From positions 1 through 6,656 of the forward strand of contig CAZNUA010000099.1 in assembly GCA_964576115.1 (NCBI GenBank): DNA of 6,656 bases, given 5' to 3'. The translations under genes and the position numbers were made by a program. Of the stretch, positions 1-6,213 are shown one piece after another. Numbering within the stretch: the first letter of the stretch is position 1; the number at the start of each line of letters is the position of its first letter. Origin of the DNA: CAYSYY01 sp964576115 [NCBI: uncultured Gemmatimonadota bacterium] (GTDB lineage Bacteria > Blakebacterota > Blakebacteria > Blakebacterales). Under the pieces are notes generated by a model that saw nothing but the letters and a program-made list of their open reading frames with translations, was not told the DNA's origin and did not search any database.

Positions 1-523
1 GGGGCAGCGTGCCCGCTTCGATCGCCCGCGACACGGCTCCCGAGCCCCGGGCGCCTCCCTGTTCCTCCTCGCAGACCAGGTGAAGCTGCAGGCGGCCGGT
101 CATTTCGCCGACCCTCTCGGCCAGCCGGGCGGCGGCCCACATCGAAGCCCCCACCCCGCCCTTCATGTCAAAAGTTCCCCGGCCGTACATCCGGCCCTCG
201 GCGATCTCGGCTGCAAAGGGCGGGTGCTCCCACGGTTCGTCCTCGGGCACCGGCACGGTGTCGAGATGGCCATTGAAGACATAGAGCGGTCCCTCACCCG
301 ATCCGAGAGTGGCAATTACGTTCGGCCGTCCCGGCTCTTCTTCGTAGATTTCGACCTCGAGACCGGCCTCGCGCAGCCAGCCGGCGGCGAAATCGGCGAC
401 CTCCTGCTCGGTGCCGGTCACGCTCCTGATCTGTACCAGCTGCTGTACCAGCCCGGTGAGTTCGGGGGGGGTGTCGTACTCGGGCGGGGGCGTGCCCGCG
501 GCCTTGCCGGGGTAGTCGGTCAT
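1..523 (-). CDS. M20-family metallopeptidase / amidohydrolase (ArgE/DapE/CPG2-like), N-terminal part
   Basis: Reading the minus strand from the ATG at 523-521 gives 174 codons without a stop; the gene continues past the left edge. The family comprises dinuclear zinc hydrolases that remove acyl groups or single residues from small peptides and amino-acid derivatives (acetylornithine deacetylase, succinyl-diaminopimelate desuccinylase, carboxypeptidase G2). The diagnostic motifs are all present: NGHLDTVPV with metal-ligand His86 and Asp88, GRGTFDMKGG with bridging Asp119, and CEEEQGG, in which Glu153 is the expected catalytic base and Glu154 a metal ligand. There is no signal peptide, so it should be cytoplasmic. 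An AGGGAG ribosome site (540-535) lies 11 nt upstream of the ATG. The substrate cannot be fixed, because the dimerisation domain and C-terminal metal ligand are outside the window; the family is certain, the subfamily is not. Confidence 0.93.
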   Translation of the reverse strand, partial: MTDYPGKAAGTPPPEYDTPPELTGLVQQLVQIRSVTGTEQEVADFAAGWLREAGLEVEIYEEEPGRPNVIATLGSGEGPLYVFNGHLDTVPVPEDEPWEHPPFAAEIAEGRMYGRGTFDMKGGVGASMWAAARLAERVGEMTGRLQLHLVCEEEQGGARGSGAVSRAIEAGTLP

Positions 524-530
524 GTGATCT

Positions 531-650
531 TCAGCTCCCTCTGTAGCTCAAGTTCATTTGCAGGATGTACGGGGCGGGCAGCAGGCTCATGATAGTGAGC
601 GGTTCCGGAACGGTGAAGAGGTAAACCGTCCCGATCGTGCCCGCGTCGTA
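531..650 (-). pseudogene. Possible 3' remnant of an outer-membrane beta-barrel-type gene
   Basis: On the minus strand an open frame of 39 codons ends in TGA at 533-531, 7 nt before the M20 ATG, and the M20 ribosome site lies inside its last codons. The codons strongly prefer G or C at the third position, like the real genes here. The peptide ends in PYILQMNLSYRGS, an alternating hydrophobic/polar strand with aromatic residues resembling the final beta-strand of an outer-membrane barrel, although the usual terminal Phe is missing. The frame stays open upstream but runs into the antisense of the serpin signal peptide, so the natural N-terminal part is absent. My inference is that the M20 gene once followed a longer gene that was cut when the serpin block arrived. 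A chance open frame is a real alternative. Confidence 0.3.
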
Positions 651-682
651 CCGGTACCTATAGATTAAAGGACGGTGAAATC

Positions 683-1942
683 GTGATGTCTTCTCCCCGA
701 TGGTTTCGTTCCGCCGGTTCTCTCTCTGCTCTGCTGCTGATTACCTCCCTGGCCGCCTGTTCAGACAGTCCGACCCGCCCGGGGCCCCGCCTCGAGCTGC
801 GCCAGCTGACCGAACAGGAAACCCTGCTCGTCTCGGCCGACAACCTCTTCGGCCTGAAACTCTTCCGGGCGGTCAGTGAGGTCGAGGAGGATGAGAACGT
901 CATCCTCAGCCCCCTGAGTGTGGCCATGGCCCTGGGGATGACGCTGAACGGGGCGGCGGGCGAGACCCGGGTCGGCATGGAGACGGCCCTGGAACTCAGC
1001 GGACTGACCGAAGAGGAGATAAATACTTCTTACAGCAGCCTGATCGACCTGCTTACCGCCGCCGATCCGAAGGTCACCTTCCAGATCGCCAACTCGATCT
1101 GGTACCGGGATTCATATCCCATCGCTCCGGATTTCGTGGAGGTGAACGAGACGTATTTCGACGCCGTGGTACGGGCTCTGGATTTCTCGGCCGCCGATGC
1201 GGCCGACATCATAAACGCCTGGGTCAGCGAGAAGACCAACGACCGGATCGAGGAGATCGTCGACTCTCCGATCGATCCGCTGACCATGATGTTCCTCATC
1301 AACGCCATCTACTTCAACGGGGACTGGCTGACCCGGTTCGATGCCGATGACACCGAGGATCGCCCGTTCTACCTGACCGACGGGACTGAGATCACGGTTC
1401 CGACGATGTCGGTCGAAGATGTTTCTCTGACCTGTGACTCCAGTCCGGGCCTGAGTGCCGTGGATCTGGCCTACGGCGACAGTCTGTTTTCGATGACGAT
1501 CGTCCTTCCTCCCGTCGGCACCCACCCCGACAGCTTCATCGCCGGTTTCGATCGGGCACAGTGGGAGCAGATCGTATCGGGATTCCGGTCCGAGGAGTTC
1601 GGCCGGCTCCTGCTGCCGAAGTTCGAACTGCAGTACGAGATCACGCTGAACGATATTCTCATCGATCTGGGCATGGATGACGCCTTTGATGAGACTCGGG
1701 CTGATTTCAGCCGGATGCATGCCTCCGGTCTGCCCGATCTGTTTATCAGCGAGGTCAAACACAAGACCTGGCTGCGGGTGGATGAGAAAGGCTCCGAAGC
1801 TGCGGCAGCGACATCGGTGCAGATGGATTACCGGAGCATTCCAGAAACATTCGCCGTCAACCGCCCCTTTATTTTCCTTATCCGCGAGCGCTCGAGCGGC
1901 ACCATCCTCTTCATCGGCAAGGTGATGGATCCCCGAGGGTAA
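683..1942 (+). CDS. Lipoprotein serpin (serine protease inhibitor), copy 1; predicted Arg-Ser reactive bond
   Basis: A complete 419-residue serpin. Residues 1-26 form a lipoprotein signal with lipobox LAAC (Cys26); Ser at +2 favours the outer membrane. A short linker (SDSPTRPGP) leads to the serpin fold of normal length. Family landmarks in order: NVILSPLSVAMALGMTLNGA (residues 72-91), FLINAIYFNGDW (204-215), the LPKFELQYE strand (311-319), ADFSRM (340-345), the hinge EKGSEAAAAT (368-377) and the C-terminal RPFIFLIRERSSGTILFIGK (394-413). Small residues at P14-P9 are the mark of inhibitory serpins, which trap proteases by inserting the cleaved loop into beta-sheet A. Counting from hinge Glu368 (P17) and back from Pro395-Phe396 both put P1-P1' at Arg384-Ser385, predicting inhibition of trypsin-like proteases. 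GTG 683 (10 nt after AAAGGA at 667-672) and ATG 686 are both possible starts. It lies 45 bp before its paralogue, probably in one operon. Confidence 0.95.
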   Translation: MMSSPRWFRSAGSLSALLLITSLAACSDSPTRPGPRLELRQLTEQETLLVSADNLFGLKLFRAVSEVEEDENVILSPLSVAMALGMTLNGAAGETRVGMETALELSGLTEEEINTSYSSLIDLLTAADPKVTFQIANSIWYRDSYPIAPDFVEVNETYFDAVVRALDFSAADAADIINAWVSEKTNDRIEEIVDSPIDPLTMMFLINAIYFNGDWLTRFDADDTEDRPFYLTDGTEITVPTMSVEDVSLTCDSSPGLSAVDLAYGDSLFSMTIVLPPVGTHPDSFIAGFDRAQWEQIVSGFRSEEFGRLLLPKFELQYEITLNDILIDLGMDDAFDETRADFSRMHASGLPDLFISEVKHKTWLRVDEKGSEAAAATSVQMDYRSIPETFAVNRPFIFLIRERSSGTILFIGKVMDPRG

Positions 1943-1970
1943 AAGTGATCGGACCGGGGCCGAAACCGGA

Positions 1971-1977
1971 AGGAGGT
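1971..1977 (+). promoter_or_regulatory. Strong ribosome binding site of serpin copy 2
   Basis: AGGAGGT, a near-perfect anti-16S match, sits 10 nt before the ATG at 1988 in the 45-bp gap between the serpins. It supports that start. It is clearly stronger than the AAAGGA in front of copy 1, so the second serpin could be translated more efficiently from a shared message. Confidence 0.8.
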
Positions 1978-1987
1978 AGAGAGAACG

Positions 1988-3241
1988 ATGAAGCGCATAT
2001 CCGGAGATACCACCAGCCGTCTCCTGGCAGCAGCATTCCTGTTCACGGTGTTCACCGCCTGCTCCGACAGCCCGACCGGCCCGGGCCCGCGCGTCGAACT
2101 GCGCCGGCTCTCTGAGCAGGAAGCCCTCCTGGTCGAGGCTGACAACCTCTTCGGGCTGAAGCTCTTCCGGGCGACAAGTGAGGTCGAGGGAGAAACCAAC
2201 GTCATCCTCAGTCCCCTGAGTGTGGCCATGGCCCTGGGGATGACCCTGAACGGCGCGGCGGGCGAGACCCGGACCGGTATGGAGACGGCCCTGGAACTCA
2301 GCGGGCTGACCGAAGAGGAGATCAATGCTTCCTACCGCAGTCTTATCAAACTGCTCACCGCCGCCGATCCGCAGGTGACCTTCGAAATCGCCAATTCGAT
2401 CTGGTACCGGGACTCCTATCCCATCGCGACCGATTTCGTGGGGGTGAACGAGACGTATTTCGATGCTGTCGTGCAGGCTCTTGATTTCAGTGCCGCCGAT
2501 GCGGCCGGCATCATCAACGCCTGGGTCAGCGAAAAAACCCACGACCGGATCGAAGAGATCGTGGATGATCCGATCGATCCGCTGACCATGATGTTCCTGA
2601 TCAACGCTATCTATTTCAAAGGGGATTGGCTGACGCAGTTCGATCCCGATGATACAGCCGACGGGACCTTCCACCTGGCCGATGGTTCGACGGTCCAGGT
2701 GCCGATGATGAGGCTCTCCGATACCGAAATCACCTGTTCTTCCGAAGCCGGCTGGCTGGCGGCCGATCTGGCCTACGGGGACAGTCTCTTCTCGATGACC
2801 CTCATCCTGCCCCCCGCCGGCACCGACCTGGAGACCTTCATCGCCGGCCTGGACCGGAGCACATGGGAGGCCATCATCGCCGACCTGGCTCCGCGCGAAC
2901 TCGATTTTTTCCAGATGCCGACATTCGAACTCGAATACGAGGTCGTGCTCAATCAGGTCCTGGCCGGTCTGGGAATGGCCTGTGCATTCAGTGACGGCGC
3001 CGATTTCAGCCGGATGAACGCCCTGGGAGAGTCGACTCTCCACATCAGCGAAGTCAGGCACAAGACCTGGCTCAAGGTGGACGAAGTGGGCACCGAGGCC
3101 GCTGCGGTCACCTCCGTCGTGATGGCGGAAGGTTCTGTCGGCCCCAGCTACGTCTTCGACCGCCCTTTCATCCTCGCTATCCGCGAGCGTTCGAGCGGCA
3201 CCATCCTCTTCATCGGCAAGGTGATGGACCCGAGCGGCTGA
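1988..3241 (+). CDS. Lipoprotein serpin, copy 2; predicted Gly-Ser reactive bond
   Basis: A complete 417-residue paralogue of the preceding serpin. The signal peptide ends in FTAC with Cys25 as the likely lipidated residue; Phe at -3 is atypical for a lipobox, but +2 Ser and the SDSPTGPGP linker match copy 1. The serpin landmarks are intact: NVILSPLSVAMALGMTLNGA (71-90), FLINAIYFKGDW (203-214), ADFSRM (338-343), the hinge EVGTEAAAVT (366-375) and RPFILAIRERSSGTILFIGK (392-411). Thr at P14 and small residues at P12-P9 predict an inhibitory serpin. The loop has the same length as copy 1, and alignment puts P1-P1' at Gly382-Ser383, with Glu381 at P2 and Met379 at P4. A small P1 would suit an elastase- or subtilisin-like protease, but a shifted bond (after Glu381 or Met379) is possible. 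By eye, identity to copy 1 is about 89% over the first half, about 53% over residues 225-365, and near zero around the reactive bond. Confidence 0.95.
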   Translation: MKRISGDTTSRLLAAAFLFTVFTACSDSPTGPGPRVELRRLSEQEALLVEADNLFGLKLFRATSEVEGETNVILSPLSVAMALGMTLNGAAGETRTGMETALELSGLTEEEINASYRSLIKLLTAADPQVTFEIANSIWYRDSYPIATDFVGVNETYFDAVVQALDFSAADAAGIINAWVSEKTHDRIEEIVDDPIDPLTMMFLINAIYFKGDWLTQFDPDDTADGTFHLADGSTVQVPMMRLSDTEITCSSEAGWLAADLAYGDSLFSMTLILPPAGTDLETFIAGLDRSTWEAIIADLAPRELDFFQMPTFELEYEVVLNQVLAGLGMACAFSDGADFSRMNALGESTLHISEVRHKTWLKVDEVGTEAAAVTSVVMAEGSVGPSYVFDRPFILAIRERSSGTILFIGKVMDPSG

Positions 3242-3345
3242 GGGGTGATACCTGTATTCCATCGGTGGGCTATTACTCCTGAGATAAGCCCTCTCGGTAC
3301 CGTGCCAATCCCGGCCTTTGGGATCGTAGTGGATGTAAATTATAC
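3242..3345. other. Spacer after the serpins, no gene seen
   Basis: A short non-coding stretch between the serpin stop and the ATPase promoter. It contains the 8-bp palindrome CGGTACCG and a weak ATCCC/GGGAT inverted pair with no T-run after it. I see no convincing intrinsic terminator. Confidence 0.5.
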
Positions 3346-3391
3346 TTGAAAAACGAATTGCATTCATTCGATTTTCAATTATAATTGGGCC
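3346..3391 (+). promoter_or_regulatory. AT-rich promoter and palindrome directly before the ATPase gene
   Basis: A consensus -10 (TATAAT, 3380-3385) ends 6 nt before the ATG at 3392. TTGCAT at 3358-3363 gives a 16-bp spacer but matches the -35 consensus at only three positions; a better TTGAAA (3346-3351) is 28 bp away, too far. The -10 is embedded in a perfect 12-bp palindrome, CAATTATAATTG (3376-3387), and a shorter inverted pair CGAAT/ATTCG (3354-3358/3366-3370) overlaps the -35 area. There is no ribosome site between the -10 and the ATG. Transcription from this -10 would start at or next to the ATG, giving a leaderless message, and the palindrome could be an operator. Confidence 0.5.
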
Positions 3392-4549
3392 ATGATACCT
3401 CGCCAGGCACATATGCATCGAGTCCTCGATTTGCTGAACCATAATCCGGTCGTAGCGATACTGGGCGCCCGACAGGTCGGCAAGACCACCCTGGCGGTCG
3501 AGATCGCCGATCGTTATGACGGTTCCCGGCATCGTTTCGATCTGGAAAATCCCGACGATCTGGCCCGACTGCAGGAACCCATGCTGGCCCTGCGGCCCCT
3601 TTCTGGTCTCATCGTCCTCGATGAAATCCAGCGTCGCCCCGAACTCTTCCCCGTCCTGAGGGTACTGGTGGACAGTCGTGATCATGACGCCCGTTTCCTC
3701 ATCCTGGGCAGTGCCTCACCCGACCTGATACGTCAGAGCTCGGAATCCCTGGCCGGTCGGATCATCTACCACGAGCTGACAGGGTTTGATCTTGATGAAG
3801 TGGGCCGGGATAAAGCCGATCTTCTCTGGCTGCAGGGGGGATTCCCCCGCTCTTTCCTGGCTCCGGATACCTCCGTCTCCTTCGCCTGGCGGCGCGCTTT
3901 TATCCAGACCTTCCTGGAACGTGATATCCCCAACCTCGGGATATCCATCCCCCCGGTCACCCTGCACCGCTTCTGGCAGATGCTCGCCCACTATCACGGA
4001 CAGATCTGGAACGGAGCGGAAATCGCCCGGGCCTTCGGGATCTCGGCCCCGACTGTCAGACGATATCTCGACATCCTGACCGGAGCCCTGGTTATCCGAC
4101 AGGTCCAGCCGTGGTTCGAGAACATCTCGAAGCGGCAGGTGAAAGCACCGAAAATCTATCTGGCCGATACCGGCCTGCTTCATACCCTGCTCGGGATCGA
4201 GACCCGGTCCGATCTCCAGGGACACCCGAAGGTCGGCGCTTCCTGGGAAGGTCTCGTCAGACAGGAGATCATCCGGCGTCTCGGTGCCCGTCCGGAAGAG
4301 GTCTTCTTCTGGGCGACTCATGCCGGGGCCGAACTCGATCTCCTCGTGATCCGGGGCCAACGGCGACTCGGTTTCAAGATCAAGCGCACGACGACTCCCT
4401 CACGAAACCGTTCTCAATACTCCGCCCGTTCCACCCTCGATCTCGATTCCCTCGATATCGTCCATGCCGGCGACTCAACCTTTCCGCTCGGCGACGATAT
4501 GCGGGCGGTCGCCTTCGACCGGCTCTCTGAAGACCTGGAACCGCTCTGA
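3392..4549 (+). CDS. AAA_14 / DUF4143-family ATPase
   Basis: A complete 385-residue protein, the usual size for this family of prokaryotic AAA-type ATPases of poorly known function. The N-terminal ATPase has Walker A GARQVGKTT (residues 25-33, Lys31), Walker B LIVLDEIQ (73-80, Asp77/Glu78) and a sensor-1-like LILGSASP (103-110). FLERDIPNLG (174-183) leads into a winged-helix segment, NGAEIARAFGISAPTVRRYL (207-226). The DUF4143 part follows: KIYLADTGLLHTLLG (254-268), WEGLVRQEI (285-293) and the nuclease-like FWATHAGAELDLLV (306-319). The last core motif normally reads GFE-x-K-R; here it is GFKIKRT (327-333), so the acidic residue of the putative ExK site is replaced by Lys329. There is no signal peptide, so it is cytoplasmic. 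The ATG has no ribosome site and stands 6 nt after a TATAAT. Nothing links its function to the neighbours; these ATPases are common solitary accessory genes. Confidence 0.93.
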   Translation: MIPRQAHMHRVLDLLNHNPVVAILGARQVGKTTLAVEIADRYDGSRHRFDLENPDDLARLQEPMLALRPLSGLIVLDEIQRRPELFPVLRVLVDSRDHDARFLILGSASPDLIRQSSESLAGRIIYHELTGFDLDEVGRDKADLLWLQGGFPRSFLAPDTSVSFAWRRAFIQTFLERDIPNLGISIPPVTLHRFWQMLAHYHGQIWNGAEIARAFGISAPTVRRYLDILTGALVIRQVQPWFENISKRQVKAPKIYLADTGLLHTLLGIETRSDLQGHPKVGASWEGLVRQEIIRRLGARPEEVFFWATHAGAELDLLVIRGQRRLGFKIKRTTTPSRNRSQYSARSTLDLDSLDIVHAGDSTFPLGDDMRAVAFDRLSEDLEPL

Positions 4550-4754
4550 AAAAAGAATCAACGAGAGACCGTACTATCGCTCGCCGCTTCGGGAACGATC
4601 AGCTTGAGGTGCAGCATAGATTTCTTCACCACACTTCTATCAGACTGACTGTTCTCACTGTGGGACGATGAAGTGATCGAACCGTGTATCATGAACAGGA
4701 TCGTGCTATAGTGCTTCATTGGTACACTATCTGGAGTATCCGGAGCAAAGACGT
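4550..4754. promoter_or_regulatory. Intergenic region with candidate extended -10 promoter for the propeller lipoprotein
   Basis: This 205-bp gap contains no gene I can support. An extended -10 element, TGcTATAGT (4704-4712), lies 42 bp before the ATG at 4755; no good -35 is visible, which extended -10 promoters can tolerate. TACACT at 4723-4728 is a second, weaker -10 candidate. GGAG at 4742-4745, 9 nt from the ATG, is the likely ribosome site. No hairpin with a T-run follows the ATPase stop. Confidence 0.35.
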
Positions 4755-6053
4755 ATGAACAGATCATCCATCTTCTATTCCGCTCTTTTCATTCTCCTGC
4801 TCAGTTCGTGCGCACGCAGTGACGAGTCGGATCCCGTCCATTCGTTTCGGATCTATTCCGAAGAGGGTGTGACGGTCGCCGAAACCAGCGGTGGACCGAA
4901 ATACAGCAGCGAGATCTTCGCCTATGAAAAGGTCCTGGAGATCCGGGGCTATCCGTCTGAAGAACGATCCTACCTGGTTCGCCCGAGATCTCCTTCAGTG
5001 GATGCCGATGGGTATCTCTATGTGCCCGATGTCAACGATAACCGCATTGTTGTTTATTCACCCGATGGTCGCTTCGTAAGGGAGTTCGGACAGGCCGGGG
5101 AAGGTCCCGGAGACCTCCAGTTGCCGACCCACGTTCAATTGGTCGGAGATCGGGTGGTCGTTACATCGGGAATCGTTTCGGCGGGAGTTGCCTACCGACA
5201 GCGGATGACCTCATTCACACGAACCGGAAGACTGCTGGATGTCTATATCGAGGATCTCTCGCGGGCTTTGAGATCGCACCTGTACTATCTGACCACCTCC
5301 GGTGAGCGCGTTGCGACATGGTGGGAGAACCGGACCCGGGATGGATTCGCGTACGAGAAGGCCGGCGGTATCGTGGAAACAACCTCCGGCGATACCCTGG
5401 CCAGCTTCGGGTCCCCGGATGTCGTCGTGGGAAAGCAGATCACAGACGAATTCCAAGGCCGCATCCGGACCCGCACCGAGCGTTATCTCTTCACCGCCCG
5501 ACCCCACCTCCTCTTCCTGCCGCCCGATTGGATCGCACTCTCGGATGGCAACCGACAGCTCCTCCGGATCTTCGATCTGAGGGGCAATCTCGTCCGGGAT
5601 ATCCGTCCCGGGATCGCACGGGAACCGATAACGCGCGAGGACCGGGAAGGTTTGCTCGCACTGTACGACGAGAAGCTTCATCAACTACAAGGCTATACCG
5701 AGCGTACCGGCGACAGCTTCGAATACGACATTACGGAGAATGCCAAGGAGAACCTGCTCTTCCCGGAGTACAAAGCCATGTGGGATTTACCCCGGTTCGA
5801 TGACGCCGGGTTCTTCTGGCTCCGGATACCCGAGGAACGTCCCTTTGATGTCTACGAGAATCAGAGCGATCGCTACCGGGTGATCAGTCCCCAGGGAGAG
5901 TACCTGGGAGATACGGAATGGCCGCCGGTCACCGAAGCGTTGATACAGCGTGGTCATATCCTGGCCATCGTAACCGATCCCGACACCAACGAGGGTATTC
6001 CCACCGTTTTTCGGGTCATTTCGGCGGCAGCAGGATTGCGGTATCCGAACTGA
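4755..6053 (+). CDS. NHL / six-bladed beta-propeller lipoprotein
   Basis: A 432-residue lipoprotein: signal peptide MNRSSIFYSALFILLLSSC with lipobox LSSC (Cys19) and Ala at +2, so likely an outer-membrane lipoprotein facing the periplasm or surface. One classic NHL-type blade spans about residues 77-125 (SVDADGYLYVPDVNDNRIVV, then YSPDGRFVREFGQAGEGPGD). Diverged blades are visible at about 250-283 (LFLPPDWIALSDGNRQLLRI) and 350-390 (FFWLRI, then YRVISPQGEYLGDTEWP). The pattern fits the '6-bladed beta-propeller' lipoproteins expanded in Gemmatimonadota and similar phyla, whose ligands are mostly unknown; they are thought to bind proteins or carbohydrates. I chose ATG 4755 over the upstream in-frame TTG 4719 because only it puts the signal peptide at the N-terminus and has GGAG 9 nt upstream. 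Its stop faces a redoxin remnant 2 bp away on the other strand. Confidence 0.88.
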   Translation: MNRSSIFYSALFILLLSSCARSDESDPVHSFRIYSEEGVTVAETSGGPKYSSEIFAYEKVLEIRGYPSEERSYLVRPRSPSVDADGYLYVPDVNDNRIVVYSPDGRFVREFGQAGEGPGDLQLPTHVQLVGDRVVVTSGIVSAGVAYRQRMTSFTRTGRLLDVYIEDLSRALRSHLYYLTTSGERVATWWENRTRDGFAYEKAGGIVETTSGDTLASFGSPDVVVGKQITDEFQGRIRTRTERYLFTARPHLLFLPPDWIALSDGNRQLLRIFDLRGNLVRDIRPGIAREPITREDREGLLALYDEKLHQLQGYTERTGDSFEYDITENAKENLLFPEYKAMWDLPRFDDAGFFWLRIPEERPFDVYENQSDRYRVISPQGEYLGDTEWPPVTEALIQRGHILAIVTDPDTNEGIPTVFRVISAAAGLRYPN

Positions 6054-6055
6054 CC

Positions 6056-6190
6056 TCATGTCTCGAGTCCGGCCAGCACCTCCCTTTCCAGGTTCTCGGG
6101 ATCGCTCTCGCGGGAGCCCACGTGATGTTGCTTGATCCGTCCGTCGCGCCCGATGATGAAGGTGTTCGGGTAGTAAGAAGGCGATGATCG
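6056..6190 (-). pseudogene. C-terminal remnant of a thioredoxin-fold protein (TlpA/AhpC-TSA-like)
   Basis: The minus strand reads 44 codons to TGA (6058-6056). They include YYPNTFIIGRDGRIKQHHVG and then a helix ending NLEREVLAGLET. This is the end of a redoxin: the cis-Pro loop and beta-strand (P-N-T-F-I-I), a D-G-R-I turn, the next strand and the closing helix. Upstream in this frame there is a stop at 6193-6191, so the CxxC active-site half, about 100 residues, is missing. The upstream DNA holds the hairpin and the FN3 gene instead. A start-like MKKVTIIAF lies on the same strand at 6203-6177 in another frame and has no ribosome site. It could be an unrelated chance start or the original N-terminus joined by an internal deletion. 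The fragment is convincing as homology but not as a working gene. Confidence 0.65.
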
Positions 6191-6213
6191 TCACTTTCTT
6201 CATGGGGAGTAAT

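Larger units (their letters stand above)
683..3241 (+). repeat. Tandem gene duplication: two serpin units
   Basis: The units 683-1942 and 1988-3241 are direct repeats at the protein level and, in long stretches, at the DNA level. Examples are the blocks around 899-960 and 2201-2270, and the almost identical ends around 1884-1930 and 3181-3230. Similarity is patchy, with conserved 5' half and extreme 3' end but a diverged middle and reactive loop. No flanking insertion sequence or target-site duplication is visible. Confidence 0.9.

Noticed and set aside
80-592. Plus-strand open frame opposite the M20 peptidase
   Set aside because: Low-complexity Gly/Pro/Arg-rich translation; the opposite strand carries all M20 motifs.
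541-650. PEP-CTERM sorting signal suggested by the VPEP in the minus-strand remnant
   Set aside because: No following hydrophobic membrane helix and no basic tail; only the VPEP letters match.
3305-3325. Possible terminator after the serpins (ATCCC...GGGAT)
   Set aside because: Only a 5-bp stem with no T-run.
1112-3685. Minus-strand open frame of about 857 codons opposite both serpins
   Set aside because: It is antisense to two genes with full serpin homology. Its internal repetition (e.g. HHLADEEDGAAR-type stretches) just mirrors the serpin duplication, and its openness follows from high GC at third positions.
3716-4360. Minus-strand 214-codon frame opposite the ATPase
   Set aside because: Shadow of the DUF4143 ATPase, whose motifs are unambiguous on the plus strand.
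4558-4767. Minus-strand 69-codon frame in the gap before the propeller gene
   Set aside because: No recognisable domain or ribosome site, and it overlaps the start and signal peptide of the propeller gene. It is most likely chance, although its end (LHLKLIVPEAASDSTVSR) could be a gene remnant.
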